Of a stretch of 64,000 nt of DNA, positions 26,372 through 37,596 are shown in pieces. A program made the translations under genes and the position numbers. Within the stretch, counting starts at the first letter, position 1; the number at the start of each line of letters is the position of its first letter. The notes below the pieces were generated by a model. The model worked only from the letters and a program-made list of their open reading frames with translations. It was not told the origin of the DNA and did no database searches. Origin of the DNA: Hyperoplus lanceolatus (taxonomy: Eukaryota > Chordata > Actinopteri > Uranoscopiformes > Ammodytidae); contig CM049407.1 in NCBI GenBank assembly GCA_026929865.2, positions 31,525,501 to 31,589,500 on the forward strand. The letters run 5' to 3'.

Positions 26372-26860
26372 TCACGCACGTGTGGAAGATTGTACTATAT
26401 GTTGGATATTACCCGCTAATATTTGACTTCCATGGTGGGTTGGGTGAATCCCATCTCTTTTAAAAAGTTCCACCTGGTTCCAGAATAAGTCAAAATTGTC
26501 GATAAAGACCATATCGCGTGATCTACAGCTGGACTGAAGCCATGCATTTAGCTGGAAGATTCTGCTGAACGATTCAGCGCCACGAGAGGAGGAAAAAATT
26601 GGGCCAGAGATAAAAATGGACTCAAAGCGGGGTTTTAGGACAGTGAAAAGGAGATTAAAATGATCTTTGGTTTCCTCAGACTGCCGGCTGGACATGTCGT
26701 TTCGCCCTACATGGACCACTATTTTTGTGATGGATGTCGGGAGAGAGGGCAGTAATGCTAAGAGCTTGTCCACAATGACGGGGACTGTGGCACCAGGAAA
26801 GCAGCGTGTGATTGCGTTAAAAAACCAAATGTGCCTCGTTATTGAATCCCCGATTATCAA
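26372..26860 (-). CDS. L2 LINE ORF1 fragment: SGNH/GDSL-type esterase domain
   Basis: 162 codons. The order is MIIGDSITRH (block I, nucleophile Ser in GDS), then VVHVGRNDMS (block III-like Asn in GRND), and DGIHPTHHGSQILA near the C-terminus (Asp-x-x-His of block V). These are the catalytic Ser, Asn, Asp and His positions of SGNH hydrolases, all present. In L2/CR1-type LINEs this domain is part of ORF1p, an RNA-binding, lipid/membrane-associated protein. No N-terminal zinc finger or coiled coil is visible upstream, so the 5' end of the LINE is probably truncated. It is not a host lipase gene. Confidence 0.8.
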   Translation of the reverse strand: MIIGDSITRHIWFFNAITRCFPGATVPVIVDKLLALLPSLPTSITKIVVHVGRNDMSSRQSEETKDHFNLLFTVLKPRFESIFISGPIFSSSRGAESFSRIFQLNAWLQSSCRSRDMVFIDNFDLFWNQVELFKRDGIHPTHHGSQILAGNIQHIVQSSTRA

Positions 26861-27162
26861 TGTAGTGGGGGGGAAGGACTAGAAGGACTAGTATCTGTCT
26901 ATTTGTAGATAATTATACACTTGATACCCCCCCACACATGAGATATAAGACACTGTTCTGTAACTAATCCAGAGGTGCCATGCAGCTCTCAGCCTGCTGC
27001 TTCAATGCTACTACCAAGTCCTCTGTATGTCTTCTGGAAACTCCTGCAATAAACTTGGAACACTGATTTAAACAGTCCAGTCTGAAGTCCTTTATCTTGT
27101 GTCTTGGTCAAGCCATGGGGAACATTCGGCTACTACACTAGCTGTCAGGAATGTAAATGTTA

Positions 27163-27352
27163 AGGGGGCGCCTTTAGCTCAGTTGGTAAGGCGCCCCCCT
27201 CCCGGGCCGGGCCCAGCTGCAGACCCGGGTTCGATTTCCACCCGCGGTCGTTCTCTGCATGTCACTCCCCTCTCTGCCCCATTTCACCTCTGTCATTCTG
27301 CACTATCAAATAAAGCATAAAAATGCCCAAAAAATATCTTTTGAAAAAAAAA
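27163..27352 (+). repeat. tRNA-derived SINE with 15-bp target duplication
   Basis: A box TAGCTCAGTTGGTAAGG (27175-27191) and B box GGTTCGATTTC (27228-27238) are followed by a tRNA-unrelated body (TGCATGTCACTCCCC...) and AATAAAGCATAAAAATGCCC with an A-rich tail. Flanks GGAATGTAAATGTTA and GGATTGTAACTGTTA (13 of 15 the same) bracket it. This SINE type is common in spiny-rayed fish. Confidence 0.85.
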
Positions 27353-27386
27353 GGATTGTAACTGTTACAACATGTGTTGTTATGGT

Positions 27387-28097
27387 CAGTGGCGTAACTT
27401 TGATGTTCATATTGGTGGGGACACATTTTGGCGAAACGTCACACAATTTGGCGAAACGCCCTCACCCCATACCCAGCATCCAACCGCTCACTAGTTTATT
27501 AACCAAACCAGTTTTTATCATGTTTCTATGTACAGTTTAGTCAAGAGTTGAGCGGCTATCAATCGCTTTGCACTAAAAAACTTATTATATTCATACATCC
27601 TTGGCTGCTTATGTTTCACTCCCCGACTCGGAATTTCAGTTTACGAGTGAACCGGGGAGTTGGAGCGCAGCTGAAGCGCGATCGTGCCCGAGCCTCGGCC
27701 AGCCGGTGAGAGAGAAACAACACAGAGATGACGGCTGCAGAGAATGATGATTCGCGCGAGTAAAAAAGAGAAGATGCTCGCGGTCTACGGGGGCTTAATT
27801 GTTTCCAAGGCGACCTATCTTTACTACAGCACATAGCAGAGCAGAATCAATAGGCATATTTGGTGCGCTGCCGCTCTCAAATTAAGCAACCAATCACCGC
27901 TAACCGAAACACAACCCACGACAACCAACAGGAGGCAAAGCCAATCACAAAATACATAAGGCGGGACTATAAAGAGGCAACGCATTAACCCTTTCTCGTC
28001 GTTGTATATCGTTCTCATATTGGTGTGGACAATTTCAGCACATTTGAATATTGGTATGGACACGTCCACACCGTCCATACGCAATCTTACGCCCATG
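27387..28097. mobile_element. hAT-type MITE with exact 8-bp duplication, inside A1
   Basis: GTTATGGT at 27379-27386 and 28098-28105. The ends CAGTGGCGTAACTTTG and (reversed) CATGGGCGTAAGATTG are typical of hAT/Charlie-like termini. Subterminal repeats TTCATATTGGTGGGGACA and TTGGTATGGACA occur at opposite ends. No transposase. The empty site is intact in copy A3. Confidence 0.85.
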
Positions 28098-28160
28098 GTT
28101 ATGGTAGTTTCAGAGTGGAAAAAGTAAGTGGATCAGTTTACCCCCTTGATTTTGTTGGTC

Positions 28161-28198
28161 TGTCTCAGTTCACCCCACAGCTGGGGTAAACTGAGACA
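28161..28198. repeat. 38-bp palindrome of two subfamily-A motifs
   Basis: TGTCTCAGTTCACCCC, a 6-base centre ACAGCT, then GGGGTAAACTGAGACA. It is almost perfectly self-complementary. Equivalent palindromes occur in copies A2 (42551-42588) and A3 (56540-56577). Confidence 0.85.
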
Positions 28199-28385
28199 CA
28201 AGACAACTTTTTTTTAAACGATCATATTTTCACTACCCTTTGTCATGCATACATTCTGCTAATGCCCTTTTCTACGAAACATCCTGAATTAATGGGAAAT
28301 GTGTAAATTTGACTGATAAATAATTTTAGCTCGCTAAGAGGAGAGCAAATGTAAAAAGTGTCTCACATTACCCCGTTCTCCCCTA

Positions 28386-29063
28386 CTGTAATACGATCAT
28401 TTCGAAATATGAGTTAAGAATACAATAAGACAACTACAGAGGATAGATAAACTATTCAATAAATGATAGAGAGCTTGCCTTCCAATATGTACTGCTTCTC
28501 TGCACTCTGGTTAGATGATGAACTGCATTTCATTATAATGACAAAGAGTTTAATCTAATCTAATTTCCATTATAATGTATCCCTTCATTTGTTCACCTTT
28601 TTAATTATTATAATGTAATAACCAATGCTCATGTATACTTCTCTTCTCTCTTCAGATGCACATTTGAAATACTTTGGGCCACCTGTCCTGCAGACATCTT
28701 CTCAACCTCAGCACAGCCCAGTGATGCAGCATGAGGAATAAAGGCTTCACCAATAGACCCAAAGGCAAGAGTAGTCAGGCTGTAGAAAGTTGAAGTTGAA
28801 GTCTTAAAATCTAAATGTACGGAGCTCTCTGTTGGAATCAAGTTAAATAGCAGTACAAAGCAGAGGTTCCTGAACAATACTTTTGGGAGTAATATAGCTG
28901 GTGTGTGCACTTATACTCAATGCAAAGTTATGAATTATTTAAACTATACTTATAATAGATTTGATTTCAATGTCTGCAGTTATTTTGTGCAATATCGTAC
29001 TATTGTATTCATACTGTATTCATATTGCAAAATCGTAATATTGTATTCATTCTACCTCTAAAA
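28386..29063. other. non-coding stretch
   Basis: AT-rich, no gene or repeat structure recognised. Confidence 0.5.
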
Positions 29064-31160
29064 ATTGTCAACATGTCCCTTCGCACTGGTGTATTCCCAC
29101 AGGCCCTGAAAACAGCAGTCATCAAGCCACTCCTAAAAAAGAAAAATCTAGATACATCACTCATGAACAATTATAGGCCGATATCGAACCTTCCATTTTT
29201 AAGCAAGATAATTGAAAAAGCTGTTCATCATCAGCTAAACAACCACCTAGCAATGAACAACTGCTTTGATGTCTTCCAGTCAGGTTTTCGAGAACACCAC
29301 AGCACTGAGACCGCTCTGGTTAAGGTCCTCAATGACATCCACTTAAACACAGACAGTGGCAAAAGTTCAGTATTAGTTTTACTGGATCTCAGTGCTGCGT
29401 TCGACACAGTTGACCACAACATATTACTAGATCGACTTGCAAAATGGATTGGACTTTCTGGAACTGTGCTAAACTGGTTTGAATTCTACTTAAAGGACAG
29501 AGACTACTATAACTGTATCCCATTACAGAGACCGCATCCTTGGAAGGACGCGGTCTTGCGGTCTATGAAGGCCATAGCCTGTGAAGGCCGATTCCAAGGC
29601 CGATTCCAAGGCCAACGAGCGTTGTTAAACGAGACGGTCTCCGCAGGTCTCCGTTTCGCTCTGTTTACGAGCATTTCTGGTTTGCGTAACAAGCCGTTAC
29701 CTTGCGTGACGACTCGCCGCTCCTGTGCTGCCTAGCAACCCTGATTGCTGCCAACGGAAACAGCCTTGTCAACGGAGGAAAAAAGAAAAAGAAGTTGCCT
29801 ACCAGACGAAAAGAAAAAAAAGTACAAGAAAAAAAGAAAGGAAGATAAAAGTTAAGAAGATGGAGCAACACGTTGCTGTTTTGTTATTTTTTATTTTATT
29901 TTATGTCATCTCTGAAAAAAACGCAATGAATCTTGGGATATGTTGGGCCGCGAAGGATACATCTGATGCAGCCTTCAAAACCGTGAAACGAAGGCTGCAT
30001 TTCTCGGCCGCATATGAGGAGCCTGCAAGGAGCCTTGCAAATGGAACAACCTTTGCGCGCTGCTATGACGCAATCGGTCTTCAAATGCAGCCTTCATAGA
30101 CCGCAACCCCTGTATTGAGATTCACCCTATGTGTCAATAGGCAATTTCACATCCGAGCGAAGAAATATTACATGCGGGGTCCCCAAGGTTCCATTCTTGG
30201 GCCTCTTCTGTTTAACATATACATGCGCCCGCTAGCTCAGATTATGAACAAGAACAAATTATGTTACCATAATTATGCAGACGGCACACACATTTACATA
30301 ACCATATCACCAGGAGACTATAGTCCGATTCAAGCACTAAACTGAAGTTATTGTCTTTGGTGCCAAGATGAACAATTAAAAGTCAGTGCACAGCTGAAAT
30401 CTGTTATGTTAGAAAGCACACACCAAGCCAGAAATCTTGGAGTAGTGATAGATTCAGACTTGAATTTCCAAAAACACATTAAATCAATTACCAATTCAGC
30501 CTACTTCCACCTTAAAAACATTTCAAGAATTAAAGGGCTAATGTCTCAGCAAGATTTAGAAAAACTTGTCCATGCGTTTATCTTTAGTAGACTTGACTAC
30601 TGTAACAGTGTCCTTGCAGGCCTTCCTAAAAAATCCATCAGACAGCTTTAGCTAATTCAGAACGCTGCTGCTCGAGTCCTCACTAGGACCAAAAAAGTGG
30701 ATCACATCACCCCAGTTCTGAAGTCTTTACACTGGCTTCCTGTCAAACAGAGAATTGATTTCAAAATACTTATGTTAGTTTACAAAGTCCTAAATAGTTT
30801 AGGACCACCAAAGTACATCTCTGACCTGCTGATCCCTTATGAACCAGTCAGAGCTCTCAGGTCGTCTGGGACTGGGCTATTGAAAGTCCCCAGAGTAAGG
30901 ACTAGACAGAGAGAGGCAGCCTTCAGTTGCTATGCACCCAAACTCTGGAATAAACTTCCAGGGGACTTGAGGTCTGCTCCAACACTTGGCTCCTTTAAAT
31001 CAGGTCTGAAGACCTTTCTGTTTCCGTTTTAACCTGTAATTTTGATTTCTATTTACTTTTTTTTTTTTTTGTTTTAATTCTTTTATGTTTTATTTCTATT
31101 CATGTTTTGGCCTTGTGTCCGAAATGTGCTTTAGAAATAAACTTGCCTTGCCTTGCCTCT
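29064..31160 (+). mobile_element. 5'-truncated L2-type LINE, same family as 22325-26878
   Basis: Plus-strand copy beginning within the reverse transcriptase ([24 protein letters not shown]), then [31 protein letters not shown] and [12 protein letters not shown]. It is broken at DYY by an insertion (about 29511-30130), then resumes [15 protein letters not shown], with the catalytic box changed to YADG. A deletion of about 60 bases follows near 30342. The remainder runs through FSRLDYCNSVLAGLP, one in-frame stop, and the C-terminal LWNKLPGDLRS region to the end. The 3' tail is TTGCCTTGCC at about 31143-31158. Pseudogenic. Confidence 0.85.
29526..30112. mobile_element. insertion with inverted-repeat ends, in the L2 copy
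   Basis: The segment starts CAGAGACCGCATCC and ends ...CGCAACCCCTG. TTGCGGTCTATGAAGGC at about 29558 is the exact reverse of GCCTTCATAGACCGCAA at about 30089-30105. Internal GAAGGCTGCATTT/AAATGCAGCCTTC repeats add to the fold. It is absent from the sister LINE at 22325-26878. About 15-18 extra bases on each side leave the target duplication unresolved. Probably a non-autonomous DNA transposon (CAG ends suggest hAT). The long lysine-rich frame within is not a recognisable protein. Confidence 0.6.
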
Positions 31161-31321
31161 TATTTCACTTGTTTTGTAATATGGATTTCATTTTGTGGAT
31201 TATTTTCTATAAATAAATAAAATAAAATGTCAAAGACAAAATTATCCAGTTCTGTGTGAGTGTAGGAACAGTGTGGACTTTACTGCAATGCAATGGGGGC
31301 GCCATCTAAAATCTTGCCTAG

Positions 31322-31595
31322 AGCCATGGGCAGCTGTGGAGAAGCGGGTAGGGCGGTCGTCCAATGGGTTGCAGGGTTGGTGGTTCAATCCCCCGCCTCC
31401 CCACCACATCTCGAAGTGTCCCTGGGCAAGACACTTAACCCTGAATTGCTCCTGAAAGTTAGCTTGCACCCTGCATGGTAGCTGCTGCTATCGGTGTATT
31501 TGTGTTTGTGAGTGTGTACAAAACAATGTAAAGCACTTTGGGTCTGTGAAAAACCAGGGAAAAACGCTGTATAGGTGGAGTCAATTTACCATTAA
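31322..31595 (+). repeat. tRNA-derived SINE
   Basis: A tRNA-like head has B box GGTTCAATCCC (31382-31392) and a weaker A box about 45 bases upstream. A body follows with CTGGGCAAGACACTTAACCC, then AAAGCACTTTGGGT. The body block is shared with the SINE at 7961-8212 (GGGCAAGACACTT), but the tail differs. Confidence 0.75.
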
Positions 31596-32165
31596 GGGCG
31601 CCAAATTCATCAGGCCCTGGGAGGACACAAACTTGAAAACACAGCATCTGCATTGACGCATACAGATAAAAAATGATCTAGTCTATAAAAACGTATGGAT
31701 GGAGTCAAAGTCAGACAGAGTCCAAATGTTGCAACAAGGATTTTTCCCATTTATCTTGGCAACTTGAGATGATGCATGGCAGCTCCTCCATGTGTTCGGG
31801 CTGAGGCCAGGGAGATGAGTGCATGGCTGCTTAGACACATTGCCCTGGCATGTGGAGCGGAGCAGGAGGAAGTACGCTGGTCTGAATCCCCGGCACGTCC
31901 CTCCATTGAGAACCAAGGTGTTTCTGCCTCATAGAGCTTTTACTAGCAGCTGCAGGCGCTCTAACGGGGCTAAGTGATTGTGTCAGAAGAGGGAGGGGCT
32001 CACGTTTAGACCAACATCTACATGGAAACATGTGAGAGCCCAGATAACATGGAGGTTCCTTTTTACCTGCATCAGTGCCCCTGCAGTGAGAGAAGAGAGA
32101 TGCAGTCGTTATGCACGTTTGTCCTCCAAGAGATTTAAGATTCAAGATGGTTTATAAATCCCAGA

Positions 32166-33118
32166 CTCCTCTCAACAATGCAATATAGAAGAAAATTTAT
32201 AATAGAAACACACATAGAAACACACATAGAAGTGAAGAGAGCAGCACCTGCTGTTCTACCCTGTATTATGTTTGCTCCACTTGAGTCTGTGGCCACTTAC
32301 AAATATCTAGGCATCACAGTGGATGATAGTCTTTCTTTTAAATGTCATGTTGACCAGTTACTGAAGAAATTGAGGTTAAAGCTGGGGTTTTTCTTCAGAA
32401 ATAGAGCCTGTTACTCTTTTAAAGCCAGAAAACGTATTGCTGCGGCCACTTTCTTGCCACTCCTGGATTATGGGGATGTTGTATATATGAATGCCTCTGC
32501 TCACTCCCTGCAACTGCTGGATGCCGCATATCACGGGGCCTTGAGATTCATAACTGATTGTAAACCCCTCACACATCACTGTACATTGTACTCTCTCACA
32601 AACTGGTCTTCACTTTCCATGTGCAGAACCACTCACTGGTATCTTTTTATCTATAAATCCATTATCGGACTGCTCCTCTCTTATTTGTCAATGTATCTGG
32701 CACGGAAACAGTCCGATCACAGCCTCCGGTCCCTGGACTTCTCATTTGCCATCCCGTCAGTCCGTACTGAACTGGGCAAGAAGGCATTTTCCTACGCTGC
32801 GCCTGCAACCTGGAACAAGCTCCAGCAGAGGCTGAAGCTGTCCAGTTTTATTCCTTTAGGGGATTTTAGACTGCTAGTAGGAAGGCTGTTGAGACAGTCC
32901 GTGGGGGTCTGCACTTGTACATAACTTAACTTGTACTTAACTTGTTCTTTGCCCTTTGTACTGCGTTATTTTACCGTTTGTGTTCTGTGTTGTGTCTCCT
33001 GTATGTTTAGTTAGTCTGTAACTTTGTGTTGCTGCTGATGCCTACCTGAACAGGTCTCTCTTGTAAATGAGACCCTGGGTCTCAATGAGATTTTACCTGT
33101 ATAAATAAAGGTTAATAA
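32166..33118 (+). mobile_element. CR1/Rex1-type LINE, 3' third with 3' UTR
   Basis: A 248-codon open frame (32178-32924) encodes the end of a reverse transcriptase: YKYLGITVDDSLSFKCHVD, KLGFFFRNRACYSFKARK, ATFLPLLDYGDVVYMNAS, ALRFITDCKPLTHHC, then AAPATWNKLQQRLK. The frame is intact but lacks the catalytic domains upstream, so it is a typical 5' truncation. The 3' UTR ends GTAAATGAGACC..., TACCTGTATAAATAAAGG and an A-rich tail. This end is shared with the SINE at 7961-8212. Whether it is Rex1 or another CR1-group clade cannot be settled by eye. Confidence 0.82.
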
Positions 33119-34402
<1,284 letters not shown>

Positions 34403-35865
34403 CACAAAAAGAGCTCAGACTACACAGGCAAAATACAAACAATTTCTCAACCATTTCTATTCTTGTAGACACTCTCATGCCAACACGCACACATAAAACA
34501 CTGTTAGCGTTAAGAATCTAAACAGACTAGCTTGTGGGCCAGTCATTCTGATGGAACAAAGGGATATCTGGCAAATATTGAGAGGACGAACCATTAGGAG
34601 ATTCATTCCACAGTCCTCATCAAAGCCTCCTCAAGTACCTTAGCCAAAATAGAGCTGGACACACAGCTGTACCTCGTTGAGCGGCTGGCTTGATGTAATC
34701 TGTGCTAAACATGATCTAATTTAAAGCTAATATGGCAAAGTGCAGCACAACTTCAGACAGAGTGATAAGAAGAAGTCAGGCCTTTAACAGTCCCTATGGG
34801 CAACATTCTATTCCTCACATTCAAATCTGATTATTGAGATTATCATAAAAGAAAAAATACAAACATGGTGGTGCCATCACAAAAGGGCATAGAACTTACT
34901 CCACAGAAGAGGAAGATATATACACACAAACAACATCGCATTAAAGGAAATACAAAAAACACATGTTATGATTGCAATAACACTAAAAATACATTAATAA
35001 ACCGTGGCGGGTGTGCCATAACACTTTTTACCCTTTTGGAATGCGTTGGGGGTTTGTTAGCTTCCCACTGTAACACGCTCTAATAATGAAGAAAAGGCCA
35101 GTGCCTGCCTCAGCCTGGGCATGACAGTGAGGCTTCCCTAGGTGCTACCACAAAAAAATGGGCGATGGAATCGTCCGTCGCCAATTGATGGCTCGATAGA
35201 CAATAGTTTGTTTTTAGCCGAAGCGATCGGGAGTTTTCCTTTTCTTTATTTTGCCGATGCTCGGAGATTGGAGTGACTGAGTGTGCAGTGGAGAGAGAAA
35301 GAAAGAAATACAAGCAGACAGATAGAGAAAGAGACAGAGAGACAGACAGACAGAGAGAGAGATGGATGCAGAGAGCTTTATGTTATAATTTTGCTGTGTT
35401 ACCTGGCACCTGCTTCCACACACCTGTTACTCTGCTTGACTGTTTGTTTGGTTTCGTTCAGTTTTTTTCGTTTCTTTTTTTCCCCCTAACTTTCTAACAA
35501 GGATAGAAAAATGTCCCTTTCCCACCAAATTCACTTCAAATTGTCTACCAATCCAGATGACCCTGGCAGTGAGCCCTCAGCTGCAGGGGAGCACTCCCAG
35601 ACCAGGGGCAGTGGATTGGGGAGACGCTGGTGGCTCTGTGTCCATGTGTCACAGCCTGTGATGGCTGAGCAGTAATCATTGTTCCACACTGGCATGAAAG
35701 CCCACAGGAAATCCCTCTAACAAAACGCCCGTCAGGCTGGAATGTGCTGGTCCTAGAGGCTCAGGCCAGTGTACGGACCGGGCTCACTGGCCAGGCCAGG
35801 CACTGAGGAATGCTCCAGCCATGGTGGGTGGAGGACATTGGTAGGGAAGTGCTGAGGTTACGTTA
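34403..35865. other. non-coding stretch
   Basis: No gene seen. Purine-rich AGAGACAGACAGA tracts at about 35290-35360. Confidence 0.5.
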
Positions 35866-36140
35866 AGTTAAGGTACTTTATTCAACAATGGTTACAATGA
35901 AATGTATCTTTCCGCATATCCCCTCTCAAGTTACCACACTTCGGACGGGGTCAAAACGCAGGGTCAGTAGTAGTTTAGCCTTGCTCAAGGTACACAATGG
36001 TAGAGATGGTGGGCACCGTAGATGCAGCCACCACTAGTTTTGCTACCAACACCCTCCTGTCCGGTACCGGGGATCCAACCAGAGACGTCATGGTTACTGG
36101 GAGCAACCTCTTAAACTCTAGGACATCCTACCACCCCTAG
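35866..36140 (-). repeat. tRNA-like SINE, family also present at 48832-48926
   Basis: On minus, a possible tRNA-like head ends at about 36140 with B-box-like GGTTGGATCCC near 36070. The far end contains CATATCCCCTCTCAAG on plus (35917-35932), identical to the fragment beside wnt11 exon 5. The plus-strand left edge TAAGTTAAGGTACTTTATT would be its tail. Confidence 0.55.
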
Positions 36141-37554
36141 CGCTGAGGTTAGCCCTGGCCCAGGCTGAGAGCTTATCCTCTGGCAGGCTGAGGAGGAGTG
36201 AGAGGGTCTCTGTGCTGAAGAGCTCTGTGTCTTTCCTGCCTTCACTCTGGGTATAGAGGCACACCACAACAAGTCTATTGACAGGGAGATTAGGATAAAT
36301 CTAATTTAATTTCAAATTATGCACCCGAAAAGAAATTGAAGAAAAAAATTCCGTTCAACAGGGAAATTAGCAATGTATTTTGTGCAATTTTAAAAGTTTC
36401 ATGCTCAAATTGCTCAAGTTTATTAGATGCTGTAAGCTTGTTTTTGATTCTGGCACCGTCCATTGGAAGAAGTTGTCTTTGCTATCCTGGAAGTCATTTT
36501 ACTCATGAGAAGAGGGGGATTAACCCGTTAACATCACATTTAAAGAGCTTACTTAGCTGCTGATACTGTGTAACAAAGAAATTCCTTTATTTTTGCTCCT
36601 TCTGAAATAATTATGAATTACATTTCTCATGAAAAATAGAGCTACTGATTTATTGCTGGTCATGACATAAAAAGCTGTTCTCAAAGATGTTTCGTGACAA
36701 GAGAAATCTCTGATCACTGCTGCCGAACCAGTGCAGCTGTGAATTGTGGTCCTGGAATGTAGATGGTGATGCGCAATTCTTCAGGGAACACATTTGTGAA
36801 GGAATGTGTGATCCAACCTCCAATAGTCAGCTTCCACTTCAGAGGAACATTCTGTCATACGTCTTCTCTCTTAATTTGCCAAAGTTAAAACAGCCCGAGG
36901 GGAGGAGGACGACACACTGTAATAATAAACACAACACATAAGAGAAAACTGCACACCATTTATGTATGCTCCAGAATCACATGCACATGCCTCCATTGAG
37001 AGACAGGGCTGATCAGATACAGTATGTCCCAATCTTTCAAAGACTTTAAAGGTGAGGTAAGCGATTATTGAGAATGTTTGTTGACAAATCACTTTTTGTA
37101 AAAGTCAATGCAGTTAGTGAGGAGATATTCCCTGATTCACTGACACACATTCTCCAGAATGGCTGACCCCACCTTGAATCACTTACTCTGTGAACGGTAA
37201 ACATCTGACCAGTGCTGCAGTGTGCTGGTTGTGGAAGATCACTTCTGTTCTATGTTGTTGTCATTCCACTGAGAAACAGTGGAATGCACATAAACAGCAG
37301 AGAAACATAAAAGAAAGCAAGGAATCACAGTACAAGACAAGAGGGTTTACATAATAAACACAGTTATAGCTAAGATTACATCTTATGGTCATGTCTGTTT
37401 AACAGTGAGATGTCTGCCTACATGTTTACTGACTATATTCCCAGTAAAGTGCACAGTATATTTTGCACTAATGCAATAAAAACGTTTGGCAGCAAACATT
37501 AGCTGCAAAAGTCTTTTGTTGGTCAACAGGCAAGCTTGCCCCCCCCCCACCCAA

Positions 37555-37596
<42 letters not shown>

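Larger units (their letters stand above)
22325..26878 (-). mobile_element. L2-type LINE (two-ORF), nearly full coding length, inside the 3' LTR
   Basis: Minus-strand LINE with an ORF1 esterase domain (26860-26372) and an ORF2 endonuclease/reverse transcriptase (26245 to 22527, interrupted). The 3' UTR ends in a short GCCTT/TTGCC pentamer tail at about 22335. Removing the 743-bp RTE insertion leaves about 3.8 kb. One frameshift near 25920-25960 breaks ORF2. Esterase-bearing ORF1 proteins are known from L2/CR1-group LINEs, for example zebrafish L2. A second copy lies at 29064-31160 on the other strand. Confidence 0.85.
21114..27137 (+). mobile_element. non-autonomous LTR retrotransposon inserted in A1
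   Basis: Two direct long terminal repeats (21114-21450; 22243-27137 with a LINE inside) bound a short internal region. The target duplication CTAG lies at 21110-21113 and 27138-27141, with the empty site seen as a single copy in A3. LTRs start TG and end CA. After the 5' LTR, TGGCGTCACGAACAGG resembles a tRNA primer-binding site (partly like the Lys-tRNA type), and AAATGGAGGAATA before the 3' LTR is a plausible polypurine tract. The 792-bp interior shows no gag, protease or polymerase motifs. Confidence 0.8.
22243..27137 (+). repeat. 3' LTR, split by an L2-type LINE
   Basis: The left piece 22243 to about 22307 and right piece about 26879-27137 together match the 5' LTR. The break falls between CACTGGG and GACTAGT of the 5' copy. 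The LINE and its RTE insertion fill the gap. Confidence 0.85.
20151..28383. mobile_element. transposon A1: TA-flanked GGGGAGAACGGGG element, split by a large nest
   Basis: The left end GGGGAGAACGG at 20151 and right end CCGTTCTCCCC ending 28383 are both flanked by TA. Its own sequence is 20151-21113, 27138-27162, 27353-27386 and 28098-28383. The rest is later insertions. The subfamily motif GGGGTAAAGTGAGACA occurs at 20516-20531 and 20540-20555. A variant stands beside each end. A head-to-head palindrome occupies 28161-28198. The uninterrupted sister copy A3 (53751-56869) confirms the reconstruction order. No transposase was recognised. Confidence 0.8.

Noticed and set aside
29725..30099. Lysine-rich 124-codon frame
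   Set aside because: It lies wholly inside the inverted-repeat insertion, overlaps its repeats, and has low-complexity composition.
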